Source: Pilasporangium apinafurcum
Taxonomy: Eukaryota; Oomycota; Peronosporomycetes; Pythiales; Pythiaceae
Assembly (NCBI GenBank): GCA_001600495.1
Contig: BCKE01000042.1
Span: forward strand, 140,063-204,062
Direction of reading: 5' to 3'
DNA: 64,000 nucleotides
The notes beneath the pieces are model-generated. The model searched no databases. It saw nothing but the letters and a program-made list of their open reading frames with translations, and had not been told where the DNA came from. This document shows positions 22,661 through 34,315 of this stretch, piece after piece (the first letter of the stretch is position 1; each line of letters opens with the position of its first letter). The translations under genes were made by a program, and so were the position numbers.

Positions 22661-23668
22661 TTAGCGAGGTGTCGTTGGCGCCAAGCGATAGCCACCTTCT
22701 TCAATTCGGCTCCAGCTATCGCGATTGTCGGTATTACTCTCTCCATCAGCTCTTGCGATAGAGAGTGGACCAATCCCACTCAACTTAATCACTTCGATTT
22801 CCACTAATTTATCTCGCATGGACGTCCATCCAGACAAAGAGAGTTGAGGACCAGAAGGTGGGGGGCGAACGATGCGTAGCCGTTGTCGTCGCTGCTCTTC
22901 TTCATGCACTATTTTATACACATTAAGAATAAATACGCTTGAGTTTCTTATCATCAATCAGTAGAACACGAAACATGGTCAACGTACGTTGATTCGCGAT
23001 GCCTCTTGCTTTCGCCCATCGTTGGACACAAAAGCCAAGGAGAATAAACCCACCGAAAACTCCTAACGCAATCGCGATCCCCTTGATGAGATTCCCCGCA
23101 GTCATGCCATAGTGAACAACCGAACATAAACTAGATACAATCGACAAAGTACGGGTTGGTGCTTCACAGGAAGCGAGGCAAATGCAGCCACCTTCTCCAA
23201 AACAGATGGCTGTTGACGGAATTGTTTCGTTGGCTGGATCTTTATTCACCCACATTTCTTTACAAATCGTACAGGTAGTGTCATCGATAGGACAGTACGT
23301 ATAATTTGATGTCGGGAAGTAGTCGATTCCATAGCCACTGCCATTCTCGATGGTAAGACTGACCATGGAGCCCACCAGCGCACATGTGCCTTCGTCAGCC
23401 TTGATTGCGCACTATATCAATAGACTTCAGAAAAAGCATTTCCAAATAACATCTGTAAAAAGTATTTTCTACCTACATTGTCATTAGCGAGTGGAGTGTT
23501 GAGGCAATCGTAGCACGAGCGAGGGGCACTGCAAATGCCATTGCCATACCAGGTACAGGAATCTGCTGAATTCGTGGACTCATGCTTGGGCACAGTGATG
23601 GTACCGACGGTGTCTGTCAACGATGATGCTGATGCATCGGAAGATGCGGTGCTAAAGTTGTTAACCAT
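22661..23668 (-). CDS. Cysteine-rich membrane protein B5
   Basis: The exons are 23668-23477, 23411-22988 and 22908-22661, giving 287 aa. The start ATG at 23668 gives M-V-N-N-F-S-T-A-S-S; upstream in-frame codons include only a GTG. Exon 1 holds C-T-W-Y-G-N-G-I-C-S-A-P-R-S-C-Y-D-C-L-N. Exon 2 opens C-A-I-K-A-D-E-G-T-C and includes C-F-G-E-G-G-C-I-C-L-A-S-C-E. The span (about 155-178) ends in V-Q-R-W-A-K-A-R-G. The tail is P-Q-L-S-L-S-G-W-T-S-M-R-D-K-L-V-E-I-E-V. Confidence 0.87.
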
Positions 23669-24677
23669 TATATCGTAACGGTTATTTGTCCTGCGCACTT
23701 GGCAGTAAGTTGGAGACTAGTAGTAAATAGTAGTGAGCGTTTGAGAAGCTCACAAAGAAGATACGAGGTGGAACGTCAACATACCCTTCGCCACACGAAT
23801 TTCAATGAAGGTGCAGCTGCGTAATCAAAAGTCAGAGTGAACCAACCATAATGTACTACCCACTACTCAAATGCTGATGATGAATCCGTCTACTTTATCA
23901 TTCAGTTGCGACGCCATCCAAGAAAATGGAATCCATTTGCACAATATGCAAAGAACTGGATTAAGTTATCTTTGAAATACTTCAACGTAGTACGACCTGG
24001 CTTTGCATAATAAAATCCAATCATCTTCGACAATTTACGGTATGTGAAGCTAAGTTATGCTAAAGCAGTGCATGAACTGGAGGTTTTCGTTGGATGGATT
24101 GATTCCAAGGATATATCTCGACCATGTTGCAGCGAGTAAGTCTGTGGTAATCGAACAAATTCATAGATACGAAAGACTTTATATTCACAATACATTGACG
24201 ATTGTAGTACGGTGGCTCTTGATAGAATTAACACTAAGGAAGCAAGGGAATATATATAGCTTTGCATCCTGTTCCAATGTCGATAAAGAGTGATTGCTAA
24301 AGTTGATCTTCACCGATACTAGTGACGTACATTTACAATCAGTCATCTCAATTGAGTGGTCCAACAGAATAGAATGGAGGAATATTCTTATGAAAGAATT
24401 TCCGAGACATGACACTCCAGAGCCACCCTCCGATATATGTATTCAACATACGACAGTGCGGTTTTTAGAGTCAACCATATTGACAGCAGCAACAAGAAAC
24501 ACAAGAGCTTGCGCCCTGGGCAATCATAAAGGCTGATCAGAAACAAAAACTTCTTTCATCACTATCCTTTATTGACATATGCACACAAATACATGATTGT
24601 TGTTATATTGCTTCTTCAAGTACAGCTTCTATTGCTATCCATACTTGGGCTGGATTCGCTTATATTTTAACTTTCGA
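23669..24677. other. 1-kb spacer between B5 and B6
   Basis: Several 70-80 codon frames occur on both strands (24.05-24.54 kb), but none has a recognisable domain and they overlap one another. This may be decayed transposon sequence, but nothing is assignable. Confidence 0.35.
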
Positions 24678-25726
24678 TCAGACTTGAGATGATGGCTGCG
24701 GTTGGGACGTGGTGGATGATTGTGGTGTGCTTGGTGCTGGGTGATATGCTCCTTCCGCAACAGTGCCATCCACTCGATCAGTATCAACGACGTCCATTGG
24801 CACCGTCGTCGTGATAGAAACCGCGGCAGGTGCACCCACTCCACTCAACTGGACACGCTGGCGCTCCTCTATTTTCTCACGCATGGAAGTCCACCCGGTC
24901 AGATTCAATTGCGGCCCACTCGGTGGAGGACGCGCAACACGTTGGTGTTGAGGTCGCGGCGCCGACATAATCACTGTTCATTATCACACAATAAGAAAAT
25001 GCGTAACTCTACCTGCATAGCAACTTGCAAACACTATGAAACTTACACTCTGGGCCTTGTCTTCGTTTCCACCGGCGGAAGCACAAAACCGTGAACAAAA
25101 CCGTCGCAAACATGGCAACGGTGAGTGCGATGGCTCTCGCCATTTCACCCGCATCCATGTTCATCTGGAAGAAAGAGCACCTATTTTGAATGATGTTGTC
25201 ATCGCGACTTGGGATCTCACAGGCCGCGAGGCAGATACATCCATCGGCACCTGTGCAAAATGGTTCCGATGAGATTTTGCCCGTGGATGAATACTCGCTG
25301 CGCCACTCCACGATACACGATCCGCATATGGCGTCGTCATGTGGGCAATACGAGTAATTTGCAGCAGGATAGAAGCCGACCTCAGGGCCAGTGAAACTCT
25401 CAACATCCATGGGATTCATCTCTCCGCAATAACCACGCTGAGTGTTGATAGCACACTATACAATCAAATACGAAACTTGGTTATATGAGAGAGATGGCAG
25501 TTAAAATGATTTAGTAACGACTTACGTTGCTACCGGCGGGTGTTCTGAGGCAATCGTAGCAGCTGCGCGGCGAATTGCACATACCATGTTCATACCACGT
25601 GCAGGTGCCGCCGTCGCTAGAGGAAGTTTCATCTGTGGGGGTCATGATGGTCTTCTCCGCATCTTCCGCGCCTGAGGACGCGAAAGAAGCTGATGCTGAC
25701 GAAGTCGCATTAGTAGCGGAACTCAT
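24678..25726 (-). CDS. Cysteine-rich membrane protein B6
   Basis: The exons are 25726-25526, 25455-25047 and 24973-24678, giving 301 aa. Exon 1 is M-S-S-A-T-N-A-T-S-S... then C-T-W-Y-E-H-G-M-C-N-S-P-R-S-C-Y-D-C-L-R, where Arg replaces the nearly invariant Asn. Exon 2 opens C-A-I-N-T-Q-R-G-Y-C and has C-T-G-A-D-G-C-I-C-L-A-A-C-E. The span (about 171-193) is followed by F-R-R-W-K-R-R. The tail reads P-Q-L-N-L-T-G-W-T-S-M-R-E-K-I-E-E-R-Q-R-V and ends in Pro/Ser/Gln-rich sequence. It is most similar to B7 and B5. Confidence 0.87.
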
Positions 25727-26575
25727 AAGGGGTTATAGGTCGCTCACTCTCGCCGTCAGTAGCGAGCGTTGCACGGAAAATTAGCAAGTCCAACACGCTA
25801 GTGGAAATAGCTGATTGAATTGATTAATCAATGTCTCTCGATTTCTTTCTCTTCGTTTTGCTGACGATGATCAATAGATGACTGCTGCGCAAATTCCATC
25901 GAACAGGAACATCTCCCAGCGTAATCAGGCAGGACATGGAAGTGAATGAGGCGAGTGGCTCCACTAGGAAAAAAACGAGGATGGGATTATTTTACGTCAC
26001 AAACTACAAATTAACTAGATAAAAAACCATCTACTATTAGAAAAAGTTATATTTTATTTTATAGTAATATTATTGGTTAATTAAATGTATATTTGTTTAC
26101 TACATTTAAATTTAAAATGCAAATAATGACTCGATTGTATAAAGAAAATCCAGCTTATTGTGGGTACCTTCATTTAATTCAGTAGAATATTGTCTGTTGA
26201 GAAAAGATGGGATTAAAACAAGTAAAAATCGCATCATGAGACTCGAAGGATTAAGTGAATTCTTTCAAACGCAGACTCTTCCAAGATGATCTTGCCCGCT
26301 TTCTCCACGCAACCAGCCTTCAACTCGTGAATCTATCGCTCGCATAATCACCATTTTCGCCATAACATTTGTACGATTTGTTTAATGCCACAACAACGCG
26401 TAAAAGAAAAGTAGAAAGCTAAATATTTTTTCGTAGCACGACAGTGTTGATGGTGACAATTAGAAAAGACTGGAACCAGGAGTCCCAGAATCTGACTCTA
26501 TCATCACTTGGTAGAGAACAAAGTTTCCGTTTTCGTCGATCTGATGAACAGCAACGAAGAATGCAATCGCTTTCG
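25727..26575. other. AT-rich spacer between B6 and B7
   Basis: About 25980-26150 is extremely AT-rich (long A/T runs). Short frames at 26.42-26.66 kb overlap the B7 3' end and have no independent support. Confidence 0.45.
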
Positions 26576-27564
26576 CTAGACTTGATATGATGGTGATTGG
26601 CTTTGTGTACTTGATGCTCGCGGTGTAGATAAAGCTGCGTGACACACTTCGCCAATATCATCATCTCTTTCTACATATTCCATCGTCACTGTCGTGGTAG
26701 TACATAGCACTAGTTTACCAATGTCACTCAATTGCACCCGCTCGCGTTCCATTGATTTGTTGTGCATGGATGCCCATCCGGATAAGTTCAATCGCAGTCC
26801 ATTTGCTGGTGTATGATCGGTGGGCTGGTGTTGAGATCGTTCATTCAGAGTATTTGCTGCCCAGTCACACAGGAAGACATAACTTATGAGTATCTACCTT
26901 CACATCTAATACTAGTAAACTCCGTGAACCTACCGTCTGCTGCGCTTCGATCTCTCAACCTGCGCAAGCAAACCGATCCCAATACAAGCACAATGGACAG
27001 AAGAGTGGCAAGCCCGAGTGTTGTGATTACCGATCCTGTTCCCAAGGGTATCTCATATGTTGAACACATAGTGTCAAAAATATGAGAGTTGCGGTTCTGC
27101 AGCTCACATACAGCAATACAGATGCAATCACGTGCTCCTGTACATGAGGCAGTCGACTGATTGTTCCCAGTACGCCAAGCCTGAATGCATTTCGAACAGA
27201 TAGCGTCATCACTTTGGCAGTAGGTAAAGTTGGAACTGGGGTAGAATCCACTCTCTGGGCCGGTATAGGTCATCAAGGACTCTTTGGTGATGAAATTACA
27301 AGACCCGTCGCCCATGATAGCACACTAGACTAGCACAAACGCAAAATCATAATATGAGCCATTCCAAAGACAATTTACCATACGAAAGATTTCTTAAGAA
27401 CGCACGCCGCTGTTGTAACTGGAATCAGGGGAGGTGTTGAGGCAGTCGTAGCACGCCCGTGGTTTCTCGCATTTGATGCCATCATACCACATACAGCTGT
27501 CGTTAGCGTTGGCTGATGTTTGTTTGGATGGCACCACAATGACATCCTTCGTCGTTGATGACAT
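26576..27564 (-). CDS. Cysteine-rich membrane protein B7
   Basis: The exons are 27564-27406, 27324-26934 and 26856-26576, giving 276 aa. Exon 1 is M-S-S-T-T-K-D-V-I-V-V-P... with C-M-W-Y-D-G-I-K-C-E-K-P-R-A-C-Y-D-C-L-N (Ala in place of Thr/Ser). Exon 2 opens C-A-I-M-G-D-G-S-C and has C-T-G-A-R-D-C-I-C-I-A-V-C-E. The span (about 145-168) ends L-R-R-L-R-D-R. The tail motif has drifted to L-R-L-N-L-S-G-W-A-S-M-H-N-K-S-M-E-R-E-R-V. Exon 1 uses a GTGCG donor, weaker than in its neighbours. Confidence 0.83.
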
Positions 27565-28142
27565 AAAAGTGAATTAAGACGAAGAGCTGTCTGTAGGCAC
27601 AAATGGTGTAAATATGTGCGCTTAACGCAGTAAATTAGAAACTACGACAAACAAATAAAATGACTGAATGACTGTGTTAATCTGTTTCTTTGGCTGGCTG
27701 GAAAGGTGTAGAGATGAGCACGTCTCATTCATCTGAGTAACACCCATTTCTGGTGTGCATTGAGGAGGGAAAATGGAACAAGAGACATAAACGCATGCTT
27801 TTGATTGTGGATGCAATGGACATAATTACGATATACAACGAAATTTGGTAATAATAGATACCTGCGTAAATCAGTAAGTTCTACGTGAGATGAAAGTGCA
27901 ATTCAAGTCAAGTGTTGTCAGGGAAGGGAAATGAGAGACTCTACAGATCTTTCATGTATTTCCATCAAAGATCACACATTTACAGAATCTTTCCCTTTAT
28001 CCACGTTGATTTAATTCTTCAAACATGTTAATAGTTCCCAGTTGGATGACATTACGTGACAATATTTGGTATTTCATCCCATCACAACAATAACACAGAC
28101 ACAGACATGAAAACGAAGAAACACAAATACAACTTTCTCACA
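27565..28142. other. Spacer between B7 and B8
   Basis: No supported feature is seen. A short minus-strand frame at 27.62-27.82 kb has no domain or signal. Confidence 0.4.
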
Positions 28143-29102
28143 TCACGCCTGGCCAGAAGAGTGTGGGGCCAGTGGGACCGAATGGCAAACCATGTCGTTT
28201 GCTGCATCAGAATCTGACTCCAGTACTGCTGTTTGTCCATTTATCTGACCCAACCGAACGTGTTCCGTCTCCACTAATTTCTCACGCATAGACGTCCAGC
28301 CTGTTAGCGCCAATTGTGGTCCGCGTAATGACCGCCTTCTGGGTTGTATTTCTTGCGATGGATGATCTATATGGCAGCATATAGCGACATCATCACACAC
28401 AGTAAAGAGTTGAGAAAGCATAGATGCACACACTTACTGCGACTAGCGTATTTCCAAATTCCCAGCAACAACAAAATGAATCCGAGGGACATGGCAATGG
28501 CTATTGCCATCGCCCTGGCCATGTCACTTGAATTGAGGTTGAGCTGGATGACTGAGCACATGCTCTTCACGATATAATCGTCTCGATCCGGGTAAACACA
28601 GGTCGCAAGACAAATACACCCATCAGTGCCTGTGCAGATCATTGGCGACTGGATCTCACCATAATTGGTGTATTCGTTTATCCACGTCTGTTCACAGGTG
28701 GAACAGGACTCGTCGTCACTGGGACAGTAGCTGTAGTTGGCTGCTGCGTAGGAGGTAGTGGCACTGCTACTCCCTCTCACCACTGTGGAGGTGCTTAGAC
28801 TCACACAAGCGCCTTCGGAGTCAATTGCGCACTACATAGGGAACATATCGAAGACTGTGGTTATTAGAGACGCAGTCAAGTAACAGGTTATGTGACACTC
28901 GTACCTCGTCACCGACGACGAGGACATTGAGACAGTGGAAGCAGGAGCGAGGAACCATGCATAATTGATCAGCATACCAGGCACATGAGTCGCCCACATG
29001 GGTGGTCTGCTGTTTGGTGACACTGGAGACATCTTGGTTGCTGCTGTCGAATGACGAGGATGCGACGCTCTCTCGCGAACTGCTGGTGTTGAGGCCACCC
29101 AT
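28143..29102 (-). CDS. Cysteine-rich membrane protein B8
   Basis: The exons are 29102-28905, 28831-28438 and 28366-28143, giving 271 aa. Exon 1 is M-G-G-L-N-T-S-S-S-R... and C-A-W-Y-A-D-Q-L-C-M-V-P-R-S-C-F-H-C-L-N; His replaces Asp in the C-x2-C block. Exon 2 opens C-A-I-D-S-E-G-A-C-V-S-L and has C-T-G-T-D-G-C-I-C-L-A-T-C-V, so the usual Glu after the last Cys is Val. The span (about 168-188) ends W-K-Y-A-S-R-S. The tail is P-Q-L-A-L-T-G-W-T-S-M-R-E-K-L-V-E-T-E-H-V. Intron phases are 0 and 1. Confidence 0.85.
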
Positions 29103-31744
29103 GGCGCCTGAATTGGCACGCGTTCGGGCTGTCGAAGTCAGTGATTAAGTTTCCACCTGTATGGGGTAGAAACACGCCATCCTCTTGATCTGTAGCTTCA
29201 ACATCTAATTTTTCCATGTTCCCACTCTTGATTTGCATACCTTTTTGGCGTTTATGCTTCACCCATGATAGATGGATAACTAGCACTGAACACCCGCCTC
29301 ACTCTTATAATTTATTATATTATTATAAATTATATATTAATATATGTATATAACGCCTAAAAACATATATACTATTCTTATAAATTTATTATATGTAATA
29401 ATTTATGTTAAATTTTTGATATAGATTAAGATTTGCATAGTATTGAGAATTGGAGCTATCATTTCATTGGAAAGAGTTATTTGGCGAGCATATGTACTGA
29501 TTTATTTGTAGGCGGTATTTTTTTGGATGACGATCAAGTTCCATGAGCTCATTTTGCAAAATAGAAAGAGTAATGTCGAATGCGTCAACACGGCGCGCTA
29601 CGAATAACAAGATAGCTAAAACAGCCAGCTTCTACACAATTATGAAGTTCTACAAGGCCTCATACATATGATTGGCCATGTGTGTACAGGAAACGGCTCA
29701 TTCTACCCCGTCTTCCGACACGTTGAGAACCACAAGCTTGAGCAACACTAGTACGGGTGGTCCAAGAGGAAATAGATTCTTGAAGAGACATCGGCCGCTC
29801 CACATTGAAATGTACAATATCCAACAAGTGTATCTGCAATCGCTGTACTGTCAGAAAGACCATCAGCTTCTCCGCGTGCTTAATGAGCCCATTTGTCGCA
29901 AAATTGTCATTTTGGCGCAAATGGGTATACAAAACAACCAAGTTGAGTATCGTCGAAGCAGCACGTAATCAGATTGCTGTCTATGAAAGCTTACACCAAT
30001 ACGAGCACAAAATCCTTCCAGATGCTCCAGTTATAACTCACCACTCATTACAAGCAGTAAGCGGGTGATTTCCTTCTGATAACATACGATAAACGAGAGG
30101 TTCAATAGCAAAATGTGTAGAATTTAAATGGGAGATTCCGAGCATTACTTGTTTCTATTCAATAGTAACTCCACTTTGACCATGTATTGCTATTCATGGA
30201 GGATAACATCCTTATATCATTATAAATCGGTATTGACCGCTATTTTCTGCCCTCCAATCCCATTTTCGCATCCAGCACCATGTTTCGGTATCGTATACAA
30301 CATGGGACCAAATCGTTTACATATACAACTGCGCTTTCAACTGTGGAGCGTTGGTGGCATGCGATTTAGTTGTACCACAAATCTACTAGACAGATGGTGC
30401 TGTTCATAATGATGGATTCGAACATATCCAGTAGTTTTCATTCTTGATATACATCATTCTTCGCAGAATTGCGTGTCGCATTAGATCTTGGGAAGTCATC
30501 ATTCAAACGGACCATTTGCCTAAATTATAAGCTGCTAGCTCTTCACGCAAGTTTAGATGCTTCATGGACGAAGCTGGAAAGTCACAATGTACCTCATTCT
30601 ACTGTTCTATTGATACTTTGAGGTACTGGTGTTGATTGAAATTGCTTTTATTGGCATGTACAAATGTCTGATCATTCGATTTATCTTGTACAGGGCTTGC
30701 TTAAGCGTTCTAGTTACTACCAGGACTGGCAGTTGCAATACTAAGTAGGTGTAATTGCTTTCCTCTGTTTTTATGGCTGCATTTTCTTCGTATTCTTCTG
30801 TCAAAATCGTTCCAGATGCCAGTTGGCAAGTGTATGAAATATAGGGGGAGAGGGAGCTGAATGCGCACACACAAATCTCCACTTTCTGACCACTTTCGCT
30901 TGTTGATCACCATCTCAAGATCGGATAAACAACAGAACGTATTTCTTAACAAGCAATCCGCAAGTCAAGGGAGCCAAAAACAGCCTAATTCTTAGGTTGG
31001 CCAAAATCCAAAAAATCCGCTATTCGTGCTCTACGAAAATGTGTGGCAGTTCGAAACAGATCCGTCCAAGAAAACTTGTTTCCCGTGATTATTATCCAAG
31101 TCGTAGCATCCAGAGAGGAGAACTGGTACGACAAAATTTGCATTTTCTGTCAGATGGTCATCGATTTTGCGANTCTCAAGGTCGTTCAGAACATAAAAAA
31201 TACCACAATACCATTTTTGTCCAATGATATACTCTGTAGCACATAGTATGGAACTCAAGTGCTGAAGAGTGGCTTAAGACACCAACAGTATTGCACCAAT
31301 AACTCGAAAATTGCCGCCAAATTACTTGGACGACAAACACTCTTGACAATATTAGAGCTCATTTTATTCAATATGGTTAGGGTAAATGACATATATGAAA
31401 CGAATTATGAATCAAAAGAAATAAAAACGATGACCATCAAGCTAAAACAATGCCAAAATGGAAGCNAATACTCATCTTTGACTGCTAATTACTCGACAAC
31501 CACTAGTTCGATTTGAACGCTGTTTGCTTTGTTCATCATTACAAATAAAAAACTATCCTATGCCAAAATATTATGTGCTAAAAGGCAGTTGCGGATTTTT
31601 TGAGTTTAGGAAAACAACTGAAAACTGGCACCGTTGGCTCGCGGATTGCTTGTTAATAATGTTAATCTTGCCTACTCTCTTTCATCTGGCAAATTTCCTA
31701 CAATAGCCAACAAACACTCCACCAAAATAGGTTTATATACTATA
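29103..31744. other. 2.6-kb gene-poor gap with AT-rich tract and two undetermined bases
   Basis: A strongly AT-rich stretch at about 29300-29420 is followed by scattered broken frames on both strands (29.67-31.7 kb). None has a domain I recognise. Undetermined bases (n) at 31173 and 31466 show that part of this gap was hard to sequence or assemble. It probably consists of decayed mobile DNA. Confidence 0.4.
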
Positions 31745-32725
31745 TCATACAGCGTGATGGCCCATTCGACTGGGAGATATCGGTCGGTACCCTTCTCCTT
31801 CTTCCACAACCACAGTGGGTGTATATGGATCATCATTTTTCTCATCCTCACCCTCTAAATTCCCCCGCTCAGTCTCAATAAGTTTCGCATGGAACGACTT
31901 CCATCCGTCCAGATTCATCCGTGGACCACTCGGAGCTCTTGGCACCCCAGCACGACGTTGTGGGCGTCCATCTATAGGCAATACACAGATGGATGAGCTC
32001 ATTATCACATGATAATATTCAATAAAGATATAAAACACTTACATTTCTTAACACAATGTCGATAGATTCGATTCGCGCACCGCGCTAGTAAGAAATAAAG
32101 TATCCCGCCTCCAATCACAATCGCAGCAATCGTCACTATCTTTGACGTGATCGACTGCGTCTTGCTCGTACACTGATCAGCGATGACATTCTTTGTGAAC
32201 GTCGGCAGTTCACAGGCAGCCACACACACACAGCCGCTTACTCCCACACAGGCCGAGGACGATTTCACGCTACCGCTGTTATAATACTCACTCATCCATT
32301 TGGCCGCACAGTCTGCACAGATCTCGTCGTCACTGCTGCAGTAGGTATTATTGGTCGATAGATAGTATTTGTAGTTAGGTACGTAATAGTTGCGCGATTC
32401 TTGAAACTCTTCGTAATCAGACAAGTTCACACAGACGCCGTTCGGATTGATAGCGCACTGGGATTACAGTGTAAAACACAAGAGTTATAAATGAAATGGG
32501 ATAGACCCGAAAAAAAATTAAACTTACTTGACCGCTGTCGACTTGAACATTGAGGCAGTCGAAGCACTTACGTGGCTTTGTGCAGTACTGATCAGCGTAC
32601 CACGTGCAGGAATCGCCAGCTTTGGAGCTATGGTGCTTCGCTGGAAGCGTGACTTCTATAGAAGAACCATCTCCAACCGTAGAAGAGGAAGACGAGGAAC
32701 TACTATTGCTGCCGCTGGAGCTCAT
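31745..32725 (-). CDS. Cysteine-rich membrane protein B9
   Basis: The exons are 32725-32528, 32457-32043 and 31971-31745, giving 279 aa. Exon 1 is M-S-S-S-G-S-N plus poly-Ser, then C-T-W-Y-A-D-Q-Y-C-T-K-P-R-K-C-F-D-C-L-N. Exon 2 opens C-A-I-N-P-N-G-V-C-V-N-L with an extended Tyr-rich segment before T-Y-C, and C-V-G-V-S-G-C-V-C-V-A-A-C-E. The span (about 177-200) is followed by a stretch rich in Arg, Lys and Cys (N-R-I-Y-R-H-C-V-K-K-C). The tail motif is R-M-N-L-D-G-W-K-S-F-H-A-K-L-I-E-T-E-R, where Phe replaces Met. Confidence 0.86.
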
Positions 32726-33341
32726 TTGGTTTGTGTGCAAGGTATTCGAACGCGCTGCAGACTCTGGTTCGACCTATTTTCTGAGATTCGAATTGCTCTA
32801 TGATGGCTGGGATCACTTGCGCACGGACGCGAGAGAGCAGAAACGCCACATGTGCACGACCTTATCAGGTTCTTGATGGTTGGATGGACTCTCAAGCGCA
32901 GCCAAAATTAGTATTATGACCGTAGTTGTACAAATCATTTACAAATATAATCGTATATTTACGTAAAATACGTAAAATATACATAAATTATGCAATAATC
33001 ACTTGATGCAGTTGCCTGTCAATACTAATCGAGGCTCGTCTTTGGCGGTCATCTTCTCGCCTCGAGTACTACTCTGGAGCATCAACAGCCAATCGTCAGT
33101 GAAATTTTGACTGTGTTGATTATGTTCAATGCACCGGCAGCCCCACTCGCGTTCTACACAGTGGTAGTAAACCCACAATCATAATCGGTGCACCCAAAAT
33201 ATGGACAGGGGTTTACTATGCATAAATTTTCACTTCAATCTGACTGTCTACACCACTCAGTATGAACAAAGTTCATTCTAACAGGTTGGACCACGATGTA
33301 AAGGTCACTACAGATAGCAAGTATGACAACCTAATGCTCGC
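32726..33341. other. Spacer between B9 and B10
   Basis: A short AT-rich segment with a TA-CG-TAAAATA-type motif repeated at about 32955-32985 is present. No gene is seen. Confidence 0.4.
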
Positions 33342-34315
33342 TCAATTTTCTTCATCAATTGGTACTGCTATCGTGCGTTCGTGGGGGATCGACGGCGGCT
33401 GTTCACTTGCAAATCGTAGCACTTGCTGAGAATCGCTAGTCATCAATGATTCTTGCAGCGACTTCCATCCAGTCAGTGTCAGCAGCACCACACGTGGTTC
33501 ACGACGAGGTTGCCGTCTGCTGTTCAGTAATGATGCATGAGCTAAAGAACGATGCTTCGTCAACACAAAGCAAAACAGGACGATGATGGGGAAGAATTCA
33601 TGGATGGATGAGCTTACCTCCTGTATCTATTTTATTGACAAGTGCACGGACGCCAATGGAGATCAAGTAGAACAATACGACTGCACCGGCAGATAATCCC
33701 AGCAATGTCACCACTTTAAAAAGCACCGATTTCGTTTCAAATCCAGAGCATTCGTTCGTGATGACTGTTGTAGTGAAGTCTGGTAATTCGCATGCATCAA
33801 TACAGATGCATCCACCATCGCCTATGCAATAATGAGGTGAGCTTGTGCTTTCATTGGATGTGTATTGAGCTATCCACACGGCCTTGCAGGCGCTGCAAGT
33901 TCTGTCGCCGCTGCTACAGTACGTGTAGCTGTCGGATGGGAAGTAGGTGCTCCCATTCGCATCCGACAAATTTGTGTTGTTGGTGTTGGCAATAAACTTG
34001 TCATATTCATCCATGCTCACACACGCACCATAAGGATCTATCGCACACTATTATTGTGTATCAGTCACTATATATGGACTTTACTATTATATAGCAGAGA
34101 TTGACATAGAGAGATAGACTTACTTGTGTTAAAGACTGGATAGCCACATTTAAGCAATCATGACACGTGCGTGGCTTGTTACAGTGCTCCTCGGCGTACC
34201 ACGTGCAAGTGTCAGGACGGGAGGTGGTCACTTCTTTTGGTTCCAATGTACCAGTGGCAGTGACTGCATCGTCTCCAACGGACACGCTGCTACTACTATC
34301 ACTGCTACTGCTCAT
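33342..34315 (-). CDS. Cysteine-rich membrane protein B10
   Basis: The exons are 34315-34124, 34047-33618 and 33541-33342, giving 273 aa. Exon 1 is M-S-S-S-S-D-S-S-S-S... with C-T-W-Y-A-E-E-H-C-N-K-P-R-T-C-H-D-C-L-N (His in place of Tyr). Exon 2 opens C-A-I-D-P-Y-G-A-C-V-S-M, has two N-x-T sites in a row, and C-I-G-D-G-G-C-I-C-I-D-A-C-E. The span is at about 178-200. The tail is V-L-L-T-L-T-G-W-K-S-L-Q-E-S-L-M, a drifted form. It is nearest to B9 in sequence and position. Confidence 0.86.

Noticed and set aside
30607-30952. Minus-strand frames with a hydrophobic start, possible secreted protein
   Set aside because: One frame starts with GTG rather than ATG, there is no supporting domain, and the surrounding gap is decayed sequence.
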